Positions 7,361 through 15,608 of a stretch of 18,011 nucleotides of DNA are shown piece by piece. The notes beneath the pieces are model-generated. The model saw only the letters and a program-made list of their open reading frames with translations, ran no database searches and was not told the origin of the DNA. Source of the DNA: JBOGWY01 sp050694015 (lineage in GTDB: Bacteria; Actinomycetota; CADDZG01; WHSQ01); the NCBI GenBank assembly GCA_050694015.1, contig JBOGWY010000109.1, positions 1-18,011 of the forward strand, given 5' to 3'. Position 1 is the first letter of the stretch; each line of letters opens with the position of its first letter. The translations under genes and the position numbers were made by a program.

Positions 7361-8197
7361 ATGAAGAAGCTACTGATCGGCCTGCTCGTCGCGGCCTTCC
7401 TGCTGCTCGCCTGCGGGCCGGAAGAGACCGGCGGCGACCAGCCGGCAGCCGGAGGTGACACCTGCGAGGAAGGCAACCTGCCGCTGTTCTCCGACGGCGT
7501 CCTGACGGTTGCCACCGACAAGCCCGCCTATCCACCGTGGTTCGAGGGCAACCCGAAGAACTACTCCGGGTTCGAGGGGGACCTCGCAAGTGAGGTCGCC
7601 GATCGGCTCGGCGTGCCGATCAAGTGGGTCGTCGAGCCGTTCAACAAGTCGTACGCGCCGGGGGCCAAGGACTACGACTTCGACATCAACCAGATCTCGA
7701 TCACGCCCGAGCGCGAAGAGGTCGTCGACTTCTCCGACCGCTACTTCACGAACAACCAGGGCTTCCTGGCGCTCAAGGGCAACCACCTGACGCTGCACAA
7801 GCCGACGATCCCGATCCTCAAGACGTCGAAGCTCGGCGCGCAGGTCGGTACCACCAGCCTCGCGTTCATCAACGAGGTGATCGACCCGACGACCGATGTG
7901 AAGGTCTACGACACGACCAACGACGTGAAGTCAGCGCTCGAGGCGAAACAGATCGACGCGCTGGTCACCGACGTGGTTACGACCGTGTTCCTGCGTGACT
8001 TCGAGTTCAAGGGCGCGAAGGTCGTCGGGCAGTACCCGACGGAGGAAGGCTTCGGCATGCTCTTCGAGGAGGGGAACCCGCTGGTCGGGTGCGTGAACGA
8101 GGTGCTCGCCGAGATCAAGGACGACGGGACGCTGCAGCAACTCGAGGATCAGTGGCTGCAGGACTACCTGAAGGTCCCGACGATCCCCGAGGCATAG
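7361..8197 (+). CDS. Amino acid ABC transporter substrate-binding lipoprotein (SBP family 3)
   Basis: This 278-residue lipoprotein has N-terminal MKKLL, a hydrophobic segment, and a lipobox ending LLAC with Cys18. The mature domain begins LTVATDKPAYPPWF and contains YSGFEGDLASEVADRLG, DFDINQISITPEREEVVDFS and YFTNNQGFL. These are the defining segments of family 3 binding proteins that deliver polar amino acids (glutamine, histidine/arginine, cystine and similar) to an importer. The usual arginine-containing turn that grips the ligand carboxylate in many members (TPER) is present. A good ribosome-binding sequence (AGGGGG) lies five bases before the ATG. It is the first gene of a three-gene importer operon; the exact ligand is not readable. 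Confidence 0.92.
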   Translation: MKKLLIGLLVAAFLLLACGPEETGGDQPAAGGDTCEEGNLPLFSDGVLTVATDKPAYPPWFEGNPKNYSGFEGDLASEVADRLGVPIKWVVEPFNKSYAPGAKDYDFDINQISITPEREEVVDFSDRYFTNNQGFLALKGNHLTLHKPTIPILKTSKLGAQVGTTSLAFINEVIDPTTDVKVYDTTNDVKSALEAKQIDALVTDVVTTVFLRDFEFKGAKVVGQYPTEEGFGMLFEEGNPLVGCVNEVLAEIKDDGTLQQLEDQWLQDYLKVPTIPEA

Positions 8198-8219
8198 CGC
8201 GCGTCTCCGCGGAAACTAG

Positions 8220-9122
8220 ATGAGCACCGGGGACCCGGGACCCAGCCGCGGCCCCGACGCACTCGAAGCGCGGGTCCCGGCTGAGACGGGCCGCGGCTCC
8301 AAGATGCTCGGGGGCCGCGGATTCCTCGTCTCGACCGCGAGCACGATCGCCTTCTTCGTCATCGTCGGCGTCGCGATCGCACTGTCGCCGGGAGCTGAGA
8401 TCGTCGGCGAGCGGTTCTTCTCGTGGGAACACATCAAACGGGCGCTAGAGGGGACGCCGAGCGCGCCGTCGATCCTGTCGGCGTTCCTACTGAACATCCG
8501 GATCTTCGTCATCGCGGAGGTCTTCATCCTCGTGCTGGCGCTCGTGATCGCGATCGTGCGCGGGATACCGGGCCCTGTCTTCTTCCCGTTCCGCGCCCTC
8601 GCGGTGATCTACACCGACTTGTTCCGCGGTATCCCGTTGATCCTGGTGCTCTACATGATCGGTTTCGGGGTGCCGGGTCTCGGGCTGCAGTACGTGTCGA
8701 GCCGCTCCGACGTCACCTACGGGATCGTCGCGCTGGTGCTCGTCTACTCTGCGTACGTCGCCGAGGTGTACCGCGCGGGCATCGACTCCGTCCACGAATC
8801 GCAGGTCGCCGCGGCGCGCTCCCTCGGCTTGTCGCGTATGAAGTCGCTGCGCTTCGTCGTGTTGCCGCAGGCGATCCGGCGCGTGATCCCACCGCTTTTG
8901 AACGACTTCATCGGCCTGCAGAAGGACACCGCGCTGGTATCCGTCCTCGGCTCGATCGAGGCGGCACGGGCGGCGCAGATCTACGGAGCCGAGCAGTTCA
9001 ATTACGCGAGCTATGTGGTCGCCGCAGTTCTGTTCGTGCTGATCACGATCCCGCTCGCTCGTTTCACGGATCACCTGATCGCGCGCGATCGACGCCGGCG
9101 CCAGGCGGGCACGGTGTCGTGA
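8220..9122 (+). CDS. Amino acid ABC transporter permease (HisM/GlnP family)
   Basis: This 300-residue integral membrane protein has a cytoplasmic N-terminal extension of about 35 residues, then hydrophobic segments (FFVIVGVAIALSPG; FVIAEVFILVLALVIAIV; further helices to about residue 285). The family loop contacting the ATPase is VAAARSLGLSRMKSLRFVVL followed by PQAIRRVIPPL (about 196-226). FRGIPLILVLYMIGFG is also typical of polar amino acid permeases. It begins 22 bases after the binding protein and overlaps the ATPase start by four bases (GTGA). Only one permease gene is present, so the channel is probably a homodimer, as in many importers of this type. Confidence 0.93.
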   Translation: MSTGDPGPSRGPDALEARVPAETGRGSKMLGGRGFLVSTASTIAFFVIVGVAIALSPGAEIVGERFFSWEHIKRALEGTPSAPSILSAFLLNIRIFVIAEVFILVLALVIAIVRGIPGPVFFPFRALAVIYTDLFRGIPLILVLYMIGFGVPGLGLQYVSSRSDVTYGIVALVLVYSAYVAEVYRAGIDSVHESQVAAARSLGLSRMKSLRFVVLPQAIRRVIPPLLNDFIGLQKDTALVSVLGSIEAARAAQIYGAEQFNYASYVVAAVLFVLITIPLARFTDHLIARDRRRRQAGTVS

Positions 9123-9871
9123 ACGTCTCCACCGCGCTACACCTGGAAGACGTGCACAAGTCGTTCGGTGACAAAGAGGTGCTGCGTGGGATCGATCTCG
9201 ACGTCGCGGCCCACGAGGTGATCTGTCTGATCGGCGCGTCGGGCTCCGGCAAATCCACGCTACTGAGGTGCATCAACCTCCTGGAGTCCGTCGACGCGGG
9301 GCGGATCGTCGTGCAGGGCGAGGAGATCACCGCCGCCGGCGTCGACGTCGACCGCATCCGCCGTCACATCGGGATCGTGTTCCAGGCCTTCAACCTCTTC
9401 CCGCACATGACCGTGCTCCGCAACATCACACTCGGCCCCCGTGAGGCGCTCGGCATGAGCAATGCCGAGGCGACGTCGAGGGCCGACGAGCTGCTGGCGC
9501 GCTTCGGTCTCTCCGACAAGCGCGACGAGTATCCGGACCGGCTCTCCGGCGGACAGCAGCAACGCGTCGCGATCGTTCGAGCACTGGCGATGCGCCCCGA
9601 CATCCTGCTGCTCGACGAGGTGACCAGCGCGCTCGATCCCGAACTCGTGGCCGAGGTCCTGAACCTGATCCGCGAGCTTGCGGCCGGCGGTATGACGATG
9701 GTGATCGCGACGCACGAGATGGGCTTCGCCCGCGACACCGCCGACCGAGTCTGTTTCCTGGACGAGGGCCGGATAGCCGAGGACGCCGCGCCGCAAGAGA
9801 TCTTCAGCGCCCCGCAACACCCGCGCACCAAACAGTTCCTGAAACGGATAATCGACGCCGGCCGCCTGTGA
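9119..9871 (+). CDS. Amino acid ABC transporter ATPase (GlnQ/HisP family)
   Basis: This 250-residue ATPase has Walker A GASGSGKST (39-47), Q-loop IVFQAFNLFPH, signature LSGGQQQR (142-149), Walker B ILLLDEVTSALDPE (from 162) and H-loop ATHEMGFAR. The ASGSGKSTLLRCINLLE segment is diagnostic of polar amino acid importers. I chose GTG at 9119 because it overlaps the permease stop as GTGA and gives the usual family length. The open frame runs far upstream, but that part lies over the permease and is a shadow. It completes the importer operon. Confidence 0.94.
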   Translation: MNVSTALHLEDVHKSFGDKEVLRGIDLDVAAHEVICLIGASGSGKSTLLRCINLLESVDAGRIVVQGEEITAAGVDVDRIRRHIGIVFQAFNLFPHMTVLRNITLGPREALGMSNAEATSRADELLARFGLSDKRDEYPDRLSGGQQQRVAIVRALAMRPDILLLDEVTSALDPELVAEVLNLIRELAAGGMTMVIATHEMGFARDTADRVCFLDEGRIAEDAAPQEIFSAPQHPRTKQFLKRIIDAGRL

Positions 9872-9916
9872 ATACATCGAACCGCGCGTTGCAGAGCGCG
9901 CTCACGTGTAGTCGGT

Positions 9917-9934
9917 CCGGGCGGTGCCGCCCGG
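9917..9934 (+). terminator. Strong GC hairpin after the amino acid importer operon
   Basis: CCGGGCGG, TG and CCGCCCGG form a perfect 8-bp inverted repeat (seven pairs with a four-base loop in practice) 46 bases after the ATPase stop. No T-tract follows. GC-rich hairpins without a U-run are often considered terminators in high-GC Gram-positive genomes, and the position between two operons fits. Confidence 0.5.
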
Positions 9935-9989
9935 CCCGCGTGCTGAAACCTGCGCTGCGATGCAGAGCAGGAGGCAGTAGCTGAGTGAG

Positions 9990-9995
9990 TAAAGT
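9990..9995 (+). promoter_or_regulatory. Possible -10 element ahead of the DUF4062-STAND pair
   Basis: TAAAGT matches the -10 consensus at four of six positions and ends 17 bases before the GTG at 10013. No convincing -35 is seen. Only a very short leader would result, and no strong ribosome-binding site precedes the GTG. Confidence 0.2.
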
Positions 9996-10012
9996 TCGGT
10001 GAGAATCGGCTG

Positions 10013-12589
10013 GTGGGTAGTTCTCCTGTCATCCTGACGCCGGATCAGCGTTTGCGCGTGTTTATCTCGGCCACCGCCGACGAGCTGTCCGACGAGCGCA
10101 AGGCGGCCGAGGAAGCGGTCGCGACCCTCCACATGATCCCGCTGCGCTGTGACTGGATCGGGGCGAGCTCGCGCTCGATCGCCGAGTCCTATATCGCGCA
10201 GTCCCACATATTGCTGGCGATCTACGGCGCGAGCTACGGCTGGGTGCCGCCGGGGGCCGAGAGCTCGGTCATCGAAGACGAGTACCAACTCGCGGTATCA
10301 CTCCCGAAGCTGATCTACGTCAAAGAGGCCGGCACCAGAGACCCGGAGCTCGACTCGTTCCTGCACCGGATCACATCGCAGGACGTGCTCGTCAAGCAGT
10401 TCCGCGACCCGGCGGATCTCTCCGTCATGATCCAGGACGACCTCGTCGTCGCGCTGACCGAACGCTTCCAGATGGCAGAAGCCGCGCCGGAGATCCACGC
10501 ACGGGCGGAAGAGCCGCCTCCCAAGCGACAAGCGCCGCCCACGCAACCGACGTCGTTCGTAGGTCGCGAGCGGGAAGTCGCCGACGTCATCGACCAGATC
10601 CGTTCGCCCGAAGTTCGTCTGCTGACGCTCACCGGGCCCGGCGGCATCGGCAAGACCCGCATCGCGTTCGAGGTAGCCGAGCGGGTGATGAACGGTTTCC
10701 GCGACGGCATGCGCTACGTACTTCTGGGGACGCTGACCGACCCGCAGCTCGCGATCGCGGAGATCGCCGCCGGCTTCGATGTGTACGAGACGCACGAACG
10801 AACCGTCGCCGAGAACCTCCGCGAGTTCCTGCGCTCGCGCGAACTCCTGTTGGTGCTCGACAACTTCGAGCAGCTGATCCCCGGAGCGCCGGTGATCGCC
10901 GATCTGCTGGAGGCATCGGCCGGTCTCAAGGTCCTCGTCACGAGTCGCAGCGCACTGCTGATCCGTGGCGAGCACGAGTTTCCGATCCCACCGCTCGAAC
11001 TACCGACCGCTCGCGTCTCGATCTCCGACGTTGAGAACACCGATGCGGTAAAGCTCTTCGTGAACCGCGCGACGGCTACGAATCCCTCCTTCGTACTCAC
11101 CGAGGACAACGTCGAGCATGTCGTCGAGATCTGCGCGCAGCTCGACGGCCTGCCACTGGCGATCGAGCTTGCCGCCGCTCGCACCAAGCTCCTCACGCCG
11201 GAGGCGATGCTCAAACGACTCACCGACCGGCTCCAACTCCTAACCGGCGGACCCGTCGACCTGCCCGAGCGTCAGCGCACGCTGCGTGCGACGCTGGACT
11301 GGGATTACGACCTGCTAAGCGAGGAGGAACAGAAGGTGTTTCGCCGCCTCGGCGTGTTCGTCGGCGGTTTCACGCTCGCCGCGGCCGACGCGATCACGGC
11401 GATCGACGACACACCGCTCGACACGCTGACGATCGTCGAGTCGCTCGCCACGAAGAGCCTGATCAGGCCGGTCGGCGAGGACGGCGACCGGTTCCGGATG
11501 CTCAGTACCATCCGCGAGTACGCGGCCGAGAAGCTCGAGGCGAGCGAAGACCGCGATCGCGTCCACGAGCGGCACATCGCCTACATGCTTGCTCTCGCCG
11601 AGGAATCTCGCCCCCATCTGTACATGGACGACCAGATCAGATGGTTGAAGGTCCTCGAGGACGAACACGACAACTTCCGCATCGCTCTCGACTGGGTCGC
11701 GATGCACGCGGACCCGGAGACGGAGCTTCGTCTCGCCGGAGCGTTGTCGGCGTTCTGGGAGTTCCGCGCGTATCTCAGCGAAGGTCAGCGACGGCTCGAA
11801 GAAGCACTGAACCGCGGCCGCGACGCACCTCCCGAGCTGCGCGCGGTGTGCCTCCAGGGTGCCGGGATCCTCGCGCGCGGGCAGGGTGAGTACAAACGTG
11901 CAACGAGCCGGATACAGGAAGCGGTCGCGGCGTTTCGTGCCGCCGGCGACGTCGCGGGAGAAGCGGATGCGACGAAGCAGTTGGGCATCATCGCGTCGGA
12001 GCGCTCCGATCTCACCGAAGCCCGGCGTCTCTACACCGAGAGCATGACGCTGATGGAACAGATCGGCGACGAGGTCGGAGTCGCGCGCGCCAGGAACAAC
12101 CTCGGAGTGATCGCGCGCGACGAAGGCGATCTACGCACCGCCGCGGAGCACTACGCCCATGCCCTCGAGGTGTTCCGCAAGGCCGGCGACCGTCAAGCGA
12201 TCGCGCGCATCCTGATGAACCTCGGAGAGGCGAAGCTGGAGCAGGGCGAGCTCCGCGACGCGCACGGATTGCTCGTCGAGAGCATCCATCTCGCACTCGA
12301 GATCGGGTCGCGCTGGGACATCGCCGATCTGCTCGAGGTCATGGCAGCGATCGCGACCGGCTACGACCATCCGCACGAGGCGGCGGTGATCTTCGGTGCC
12401 GCCGAATACCTCAGGGAGTACCTCGGGGCCCCGCTCCCGCCCGCCGAGAAGATCTTCTACGACCGCCGCGTCGAGAGCCTCACGGCCCGCCTCTCGCCGG
12501 CCGACCTCACCACGGGGTGGGCGAAGGGTCGGAGGTTCACCCTCGACCAGGCGGTGGCATACGCGCTGACGAGCTTCGAACCTTCCTAA
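10013..12589 (+). CDS. DUF4062 - STAND/NB-ARC-type ATPase - TPR protein, first paralogue
   Basis: This 858-residue multidomain protein starts at GTG. Residues about 12-105 form a DUF4062 domain: LRVFISATADELSDERKAAE (14-33), then SHILLAIYGASYGW (64-77), then EDEYQLA (88-94), then PKLIYVK (98-104). A proline-rich linker leads to a STAND NTPase: FVGRE (182-186), Walker A GPGGIGKT (208-215), Walker B LLLVLDNFE with Asp283, sensor VLVTSRSALL (from 307), and GLPLAIELAAAR (from 379). A winged-helix-like region follows (RQRTLRATLDWDYDLL, FRRLGVFVGGF). About residues 600-800 are TPR-like helical pairs (ARARNNLGVIARDEGDL is one). Such proteins oligomerise through the NTPase after the repeats sense a trigger. 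There is no DNA-binding output domain, so the effector is probably DUF4062. Function unknown. Confidence 0.85.
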   Translation: MGSSPVILTPDQRLRVFISATADELSDERKAAEEAVATLHMIPLRCDWIGASSRSIAESYIAQSHILLAIYGASYGWVPPGAESSVIEDEYQLAVSLPKLIYVKEAGTRDPELDSFLHRITSQDVLVKQFRDPADLSVMIQDDLVVALTERFQMAEAAPEIHARAEEPPPKRQAPPTQPTSFVGREREVADVIDQIRSPEVRLLTLTGPGGIGKTRIAFEVAERVMNGFRDGMRYVLLGTLTDPQLAIAEIAAGFDVYETHERTVAENLREFLRSRELLLVLDNFEQLIPGAPVIADLLEASAGLKVLVTSRSALLIRGEHEFPIPPLELPTARVSISDVENTDAVKLFVNRATATNPSFVLTEDNVEHVVEICAQLDGLPLAIELAAARTKLLTPEAMLKRLTDRLQLLTGGPVDLPERQRTLRATLDWDYDLLSEEEQKVFRRLGVFVGGFTLAAADAITAIDDTPLDTLTIVESLATKSLIRPVGEDGDRFRMLSTIREYAAEKLEASEDRDRVHERHIAYMLALAEESRPHLYMDDQIRWLKVLEDEHDNFRIALDWVAMHADPETELRLAGALSAFWEFRAYLSEGQRRLEEALNRGRDAPPELRAVCLQGAGILARGQGEYKRATSRIQEAVAAFRAAGDVAGEADATKQLGIIASERSDLTEARRLYTESMTLMEQIGDEVGVARARNNLGVIARDEGDLRTAAEHYAHALEVFRKAGDRQAIARILMNLGEAKLEQGELRDAHGLLVESIHLALEIGSRWDIADLLEVMAAIATGYDHPHEAAVIFGAAEYLREYLGAPLPPAEKIFYDRRVESLTARLSPADLTTGWAKGRRFTLDQAVAYALTSFEPS

Positions 12590-15189
12590 TGGCTGCCCGC
12601 AGGATCACCCCCGACCAGCGCCTGCGCGTGTTCATCAGCTCGACCCTGGGCGAGCTGAAGGAAGAACGCGTCGCGGTGCGCGACGCGGTGGAATCGTTAC
12701 ACCTCATCCCGGTGATGTTCGAGCTCGGCGCACGCCCCCACCCGCCGCGCGACCTCTACCGCAGCTACCTCGCGCAGAGCCACGTCTTCGTCGGCATCTA
12801 CTGGGAACGCTACGGGTGGATCGCTCCCGGCGAGGACATCTCCGGTCTCGAGGACGAGTACGCGCTGTCCGAAGGGATGCCGAAGCTGATGTACGTGAAG
12901 TCGTCGGAGGACCGGGAGCCGCGCCTCATGGAACTGCTGCAACGGATCGAGGTTGACGACCAGGCCTCCTACAAGCCGTTCACCGATGCCGAGGAACTCG
13001 AAGCGCTCGTCAAGGACGACCTCGCGCTGATGCTCACCGAGCACTTCGAGATGGCCGGCGGTCCGGCCCCGACCGTGACGGTGCCCGTCGCCGAGAAACC
13101 TCGCTTCGCGCTTCCGATCCAACCCACGGTCTTCGTCGGCCGCGAGGCCGAAGCCGCCGCGGTGCGCGAGCTGCTGGCGGATCCCGACGTGAGGCTGTTG
13201 ACGTTGACGGGGCCGGGAGGGATCGGCAAGACGCGCCTCGCGTTCGAGGTCGCGCAGGAGATCCAGGATCGTTACGCCGACGGCATGGCGTACGCGTTAC
13301 TGGGGCAGGTGCGCGAGCCGTCGCTCGTGCTGCCGACGATCGCACGTGCGGTCGGTGCGCGCGAGAGCGCGAAGGGCTCGGTGCTCGATGCCCTCAAGGA
13401 GGCGCTCGGCGACAAGGACATCCTGTTGATCCTCGACAACTTCGAGCACGTTCTCGATGCCGGCCCCCACCTCGCGGAGCTGCTCGCGGCGTGCCCCGGG
13501 CTCACCGTGCTGGTGACGAGCCGTTCGGCCCTCAACTTGCGCAGCGAGCACGAGTTCGAGGTCCCCCCGCTCGACCTCCACCGCCCCGGCCACCTCGAGG
13601 TGGGACTCGACGCGCCGTCCGAAGCGGTCAGGTTGTTCGTCGATCGCGCCAAGTCCGCCAACGCTGCCTTCGAACTCACCGAGGAGAACGAACAGATCAT
13701 CCGTGAGATCTGCGCGCGTCTCGACGGCCTCCCCCTGGCGATCGAGCTCGCCGCAGCACGCGCGCGGCTGTTGACGCCGGAACTGATGCTGCAGAAGCTG
13801 CACAACCGCCTCGAGCTATTGTCGCGGGGGCCGCGCGATCTGCCCGCACGCCAGCAGACCCTGCGCGCGCTGCTGGACTGGGATTACGAGCTCCTCGACG
13901 AACACCGTCGGCTCACGCTTCGACGCCTCGCCGTCTTCGTGGGCGGCTTCAGCCTCGCGGCCGCCGAGCAGGTCTTGTTGGAGCCCGAGGAGATGATCGA
14001 CGTGCTCGAGTCGGTCGACTCCCTGGTTCGCAAGAGTCTGATCCGCCAGCAGGAAGCTCTCTACGGCGAGCCGCGCTTCGGCATGCTGAACTCGATCCGC
14101 GATTACGCGCTGGAGAAGCTGACCGAGACCGGCGAAGAAGCGGCGTTGCGGGACCGTCACGCGGAGTACTTCCTCGAGCTCGCGCTCCAGGCGAACGCGC
14201 GGCTCCGAGAAGCAGACCAGAAGAGATGGCTGGACACCCTGGAGGCCGAGCACGGCAACATGCGCGTCGCGCTCAGGTGGTTGGCCGACTCCGGCCAGAC
14301 GGAGCTGGAGATGGAACTCGCCGGCAACCTCGCTCGGTTCTGGGAGTTCCGGGGCTACCTCACCGAAGGGCAACAGCGCCTCGAGGGCGCGCTGTCCCGC
14401 GCGACGAGCCCACCGCCAGAACTGCGCGCGTTGTGCCTGGACGGCGCGGGGATCCTCGCGCGGTCGCAGGGCGAGCTGAAACGCGCCTCGATACTGCTCG
14501 AGGAATGCATCTCGCTGCGGCGCGAGCTCGGCGACATCCGCGCGCTGGCCGGCTCGTTGAAGAATCTCGGCACGATCTATGCCGACCGCGGTGACCTCGC
14601 AACGACGCGGCGCCTCTACGAAGAGGCGCTCGGTCTCTACCGCGACGCAACCGACGACTTCGGTGTCGCGATCCTGCAGAACAACATCGGAGTACTCGAT
14701 ACTTACGAGGAGAACTGGGACGACGCCGGATCGCTCTACGACGAGTCGCTGAAGTTCTTCCGGGGCCACGGAGACACGCAAGGCGTTGCGCGCGGCCTGA
14801 TGAACCTCGGCGAGGTGCGCATGATGCAGGGCGCTCTGGAGGAAGCCGAGGACATGCTCAAGGAGAGCTTCGTGCTCTTCGAGGAGATCGGCTCGCGCTG
14901 GGATATCGCGTACGTCCTAGAAGGGATGGGTCACGTCGTCGCGCGGCGCGGTCGTCCCGAGGATGCAGCGAAGCTGTACGGTGCCGCGGAATCGCTACGG
15001 GAGGTACTCGGCTCGCCGCTGCCGCCGAACGAGATCGAGACCTACGAGAAGCACGTCGCTAGAGCGCGCGAGGCGATGGATGCCGCCGCGTTCGAAGCCG
15101 CGTGGCTTCAGGGCCGCGGGTTCGATATCGGACAAGCGCTCGCGTTCGCGCTCGGAGATCAAGCGACTTCGCCGGGAGCCCGCTCTTAG
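12589..15189 (+). CDS. DUF4062 - STAND/NB-ARC-type ATPase - TPR protein, second paralogue
   Basis: The start is the ATG that overlaps the upstream stop by one base (TAATG), giving 866 residues; the open frame extends 24 codons further, but over the neighbour. Landmarks fall at the same residue numbers as in the first paralogue: RLRVFISST (11-19), SHVFVGIYWERYGW (64-77), EDEY (88-91), PKLMYVK, FVGRE, Walker A GPGGIGKT (208-215), Walker B ILLILDNFE with Asp283, VLVTSRSAL, and GLPLAIELAAAR (from 380). LLDWDYELL and a TPR-type C-terminal half follow. By eye about half of aligned N-terminal residues are identical. The two genes look like an old tandem duplication kept in strict stoichiometry by coupled translation. 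The stop overlaps the stop of the convergent TraR/DksA gene. Role unknown; see findings. Confidence 0.87.
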   Translation: MAARRITPDQRLRVFISSTLGELKEERVAVRDAVESLHLIPVMFELGARPHPPRDLYRSYLAQSHVFVGIYWERYGWIAPGEDISGLEDEYALSEGMPKLMYVKSSEDREPRLMELLQRIEVDDQASYKPFTDAEELEALVKDDLALMLTEHFEMAGGPAPTVTVPVAEKPRFALPIQPTVFVGREAEAAAVRELLADPDVRLLTLTGPGGIGKTRLAFEVAQEIQDRYADGMAYALLGQVREPSLVLPTIARAVGARESAKGSVLDALKEALGDKDILLILDNFEHVLDAGPHLAELLAACPGLTVLVTSRSALNLRSEHEFEVPPLDLHRPGHLEVGLDAPSEAVRLFVDRAKSANAAFELTEENEQIIREICARLDGLPLAIELAAARARLLTPELMLQKLHNRLELLSRGPRDLPARQQTLRALLDWDYELLDEHRRLTLRRLAVFVGGFSLAAAEQVLLEPEEMIDVLESVDSLVRKSLIRQQEALYGEPRFGMLNSIRDYALEKLTETGEEAALRDRHAEYFLELALQANARLREADQKRWLDTLEAEHGNMRVALRWLADSGQTELEMELAGNLARFWEFRGYLTEGQQRLEGALSRATSPPPELRALCLDGAGILARSQGELKRASILLEECISLRRELGDIRALAGSLKNLGTIYADRGDLATTRRLYEEALGLYRDATDDFGVAILQNNIGVLDTYEENWDDAGSLYDESLKFFRGHGDTQGVARGLMNLGEVRMMQGALEEAEDMLKESFVLFEEIGSRWDIAYVLEGMGHVVARRGRPEDAAKLYGAAESLREVLGSPLPPNEIETYEKHVARAREAMDAAAFEAAWLQGRGFDIGQALAFALGDQATSPGARS

Positions 15190-15545
15190 CCGTGGTTCGC
15201 GGCGTGCTCCATGCAGAAACGGGCGGTGGGACGCGCTTCGAGACGTTCCTCGCCGATCGGCTTGCCGCACGCCTCGCACTTACCGTAGGTCCCCGCGTCG
15301 AGACGTGCCAGCGCGGCCTCGATCTCGATCAGTTGCGCCTCGAGGCTGCCGATGATCGTCATCTCTTTCTCGCGCTCGAACGTCTCCGACGCGTGGTCGG
15401 CCGGATGCTGGTCGACGCTGGAAAGCTCGCCCAGGCTGGACCGCTCGGATTCGTCGCGATCTATCCCGTTGCCGGCGCCGGTCACGGTCGCCTGCAGGCG
15501 CTTTTTCTCTTCGGTTAGACGCTGTACGAGCGCGGTGTGATCCAT
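15186..15545 (-). CDS. TraR/DksA-type zinc finger protein (YteA-like)
   Basis: This 119-residue protein has an N-terminal helical part and a C-terminal zinc finger. The middle carries SSVDQHPADHASETFEREKE (43-62), the conserved block of YteA-like members of the family. The finger reads CEAC (90-93), GKPIGEERLEARPTARF, then C111 and H114, so the likely ligands are three Cys and one His. Relatives act at RNA polymerase or are uncharacterised sporulation/stress proteins; DksA itself enters the polymerase secondary channel with ppGpp. The DksA coiled-coil tip acidic pair is not obvious here. A good AGGAG lies six bases before the ATG, and a SigF-like promoter lies further upstream. Confidence 0.88.
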   Translation of the reverse strand: MDHTALVQRLTEEKKRLQATVTGAGNGIDRDESERSSLGELSSVDQHPADHASETFEREKEMTIIGSLEAQLIEIEAALARLDAGTYGKCEACGKPIGEERLEARPTARFCMEHAANHG

Positions 15546-15608
15546 CGATGCTCCTTGGTCTAGGTTCCCCGGCCGGGCCCGCCCCCCTCAGCCGGGTGTC
15601 CGTCATGG

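Noticed and set aside
8423..9118. Upstream extension of the amino acid ATPase frame
   Set aside because: It lies wholly over the permease in another frame; GTG at 9119 with the GTGA overlap gives the normal family length.
12517..12588. Upstream GTG start for the second STAND protein
   Set aside because: It would overlap the first paralogue by 73 bases, and the extra 24 residues have no counterpart in the first protein; the ATG at 12589 aligns the two N-termini.
13816..14781. 321-codon minus-strand open frame antisense to the second STAND gene
   Set aside because: Mirror of leucine/glutamate-rich helical coding sequence; no motif or promoter.
10013..15189. AfsR/SARP or LuxR-type transcriptional regulators
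   Set aside because: The ATPase part resembles those regulators, but no SARP, BTAD-fused HTH or C-terminal LuxR helix-turn-helix is seen in either protein.
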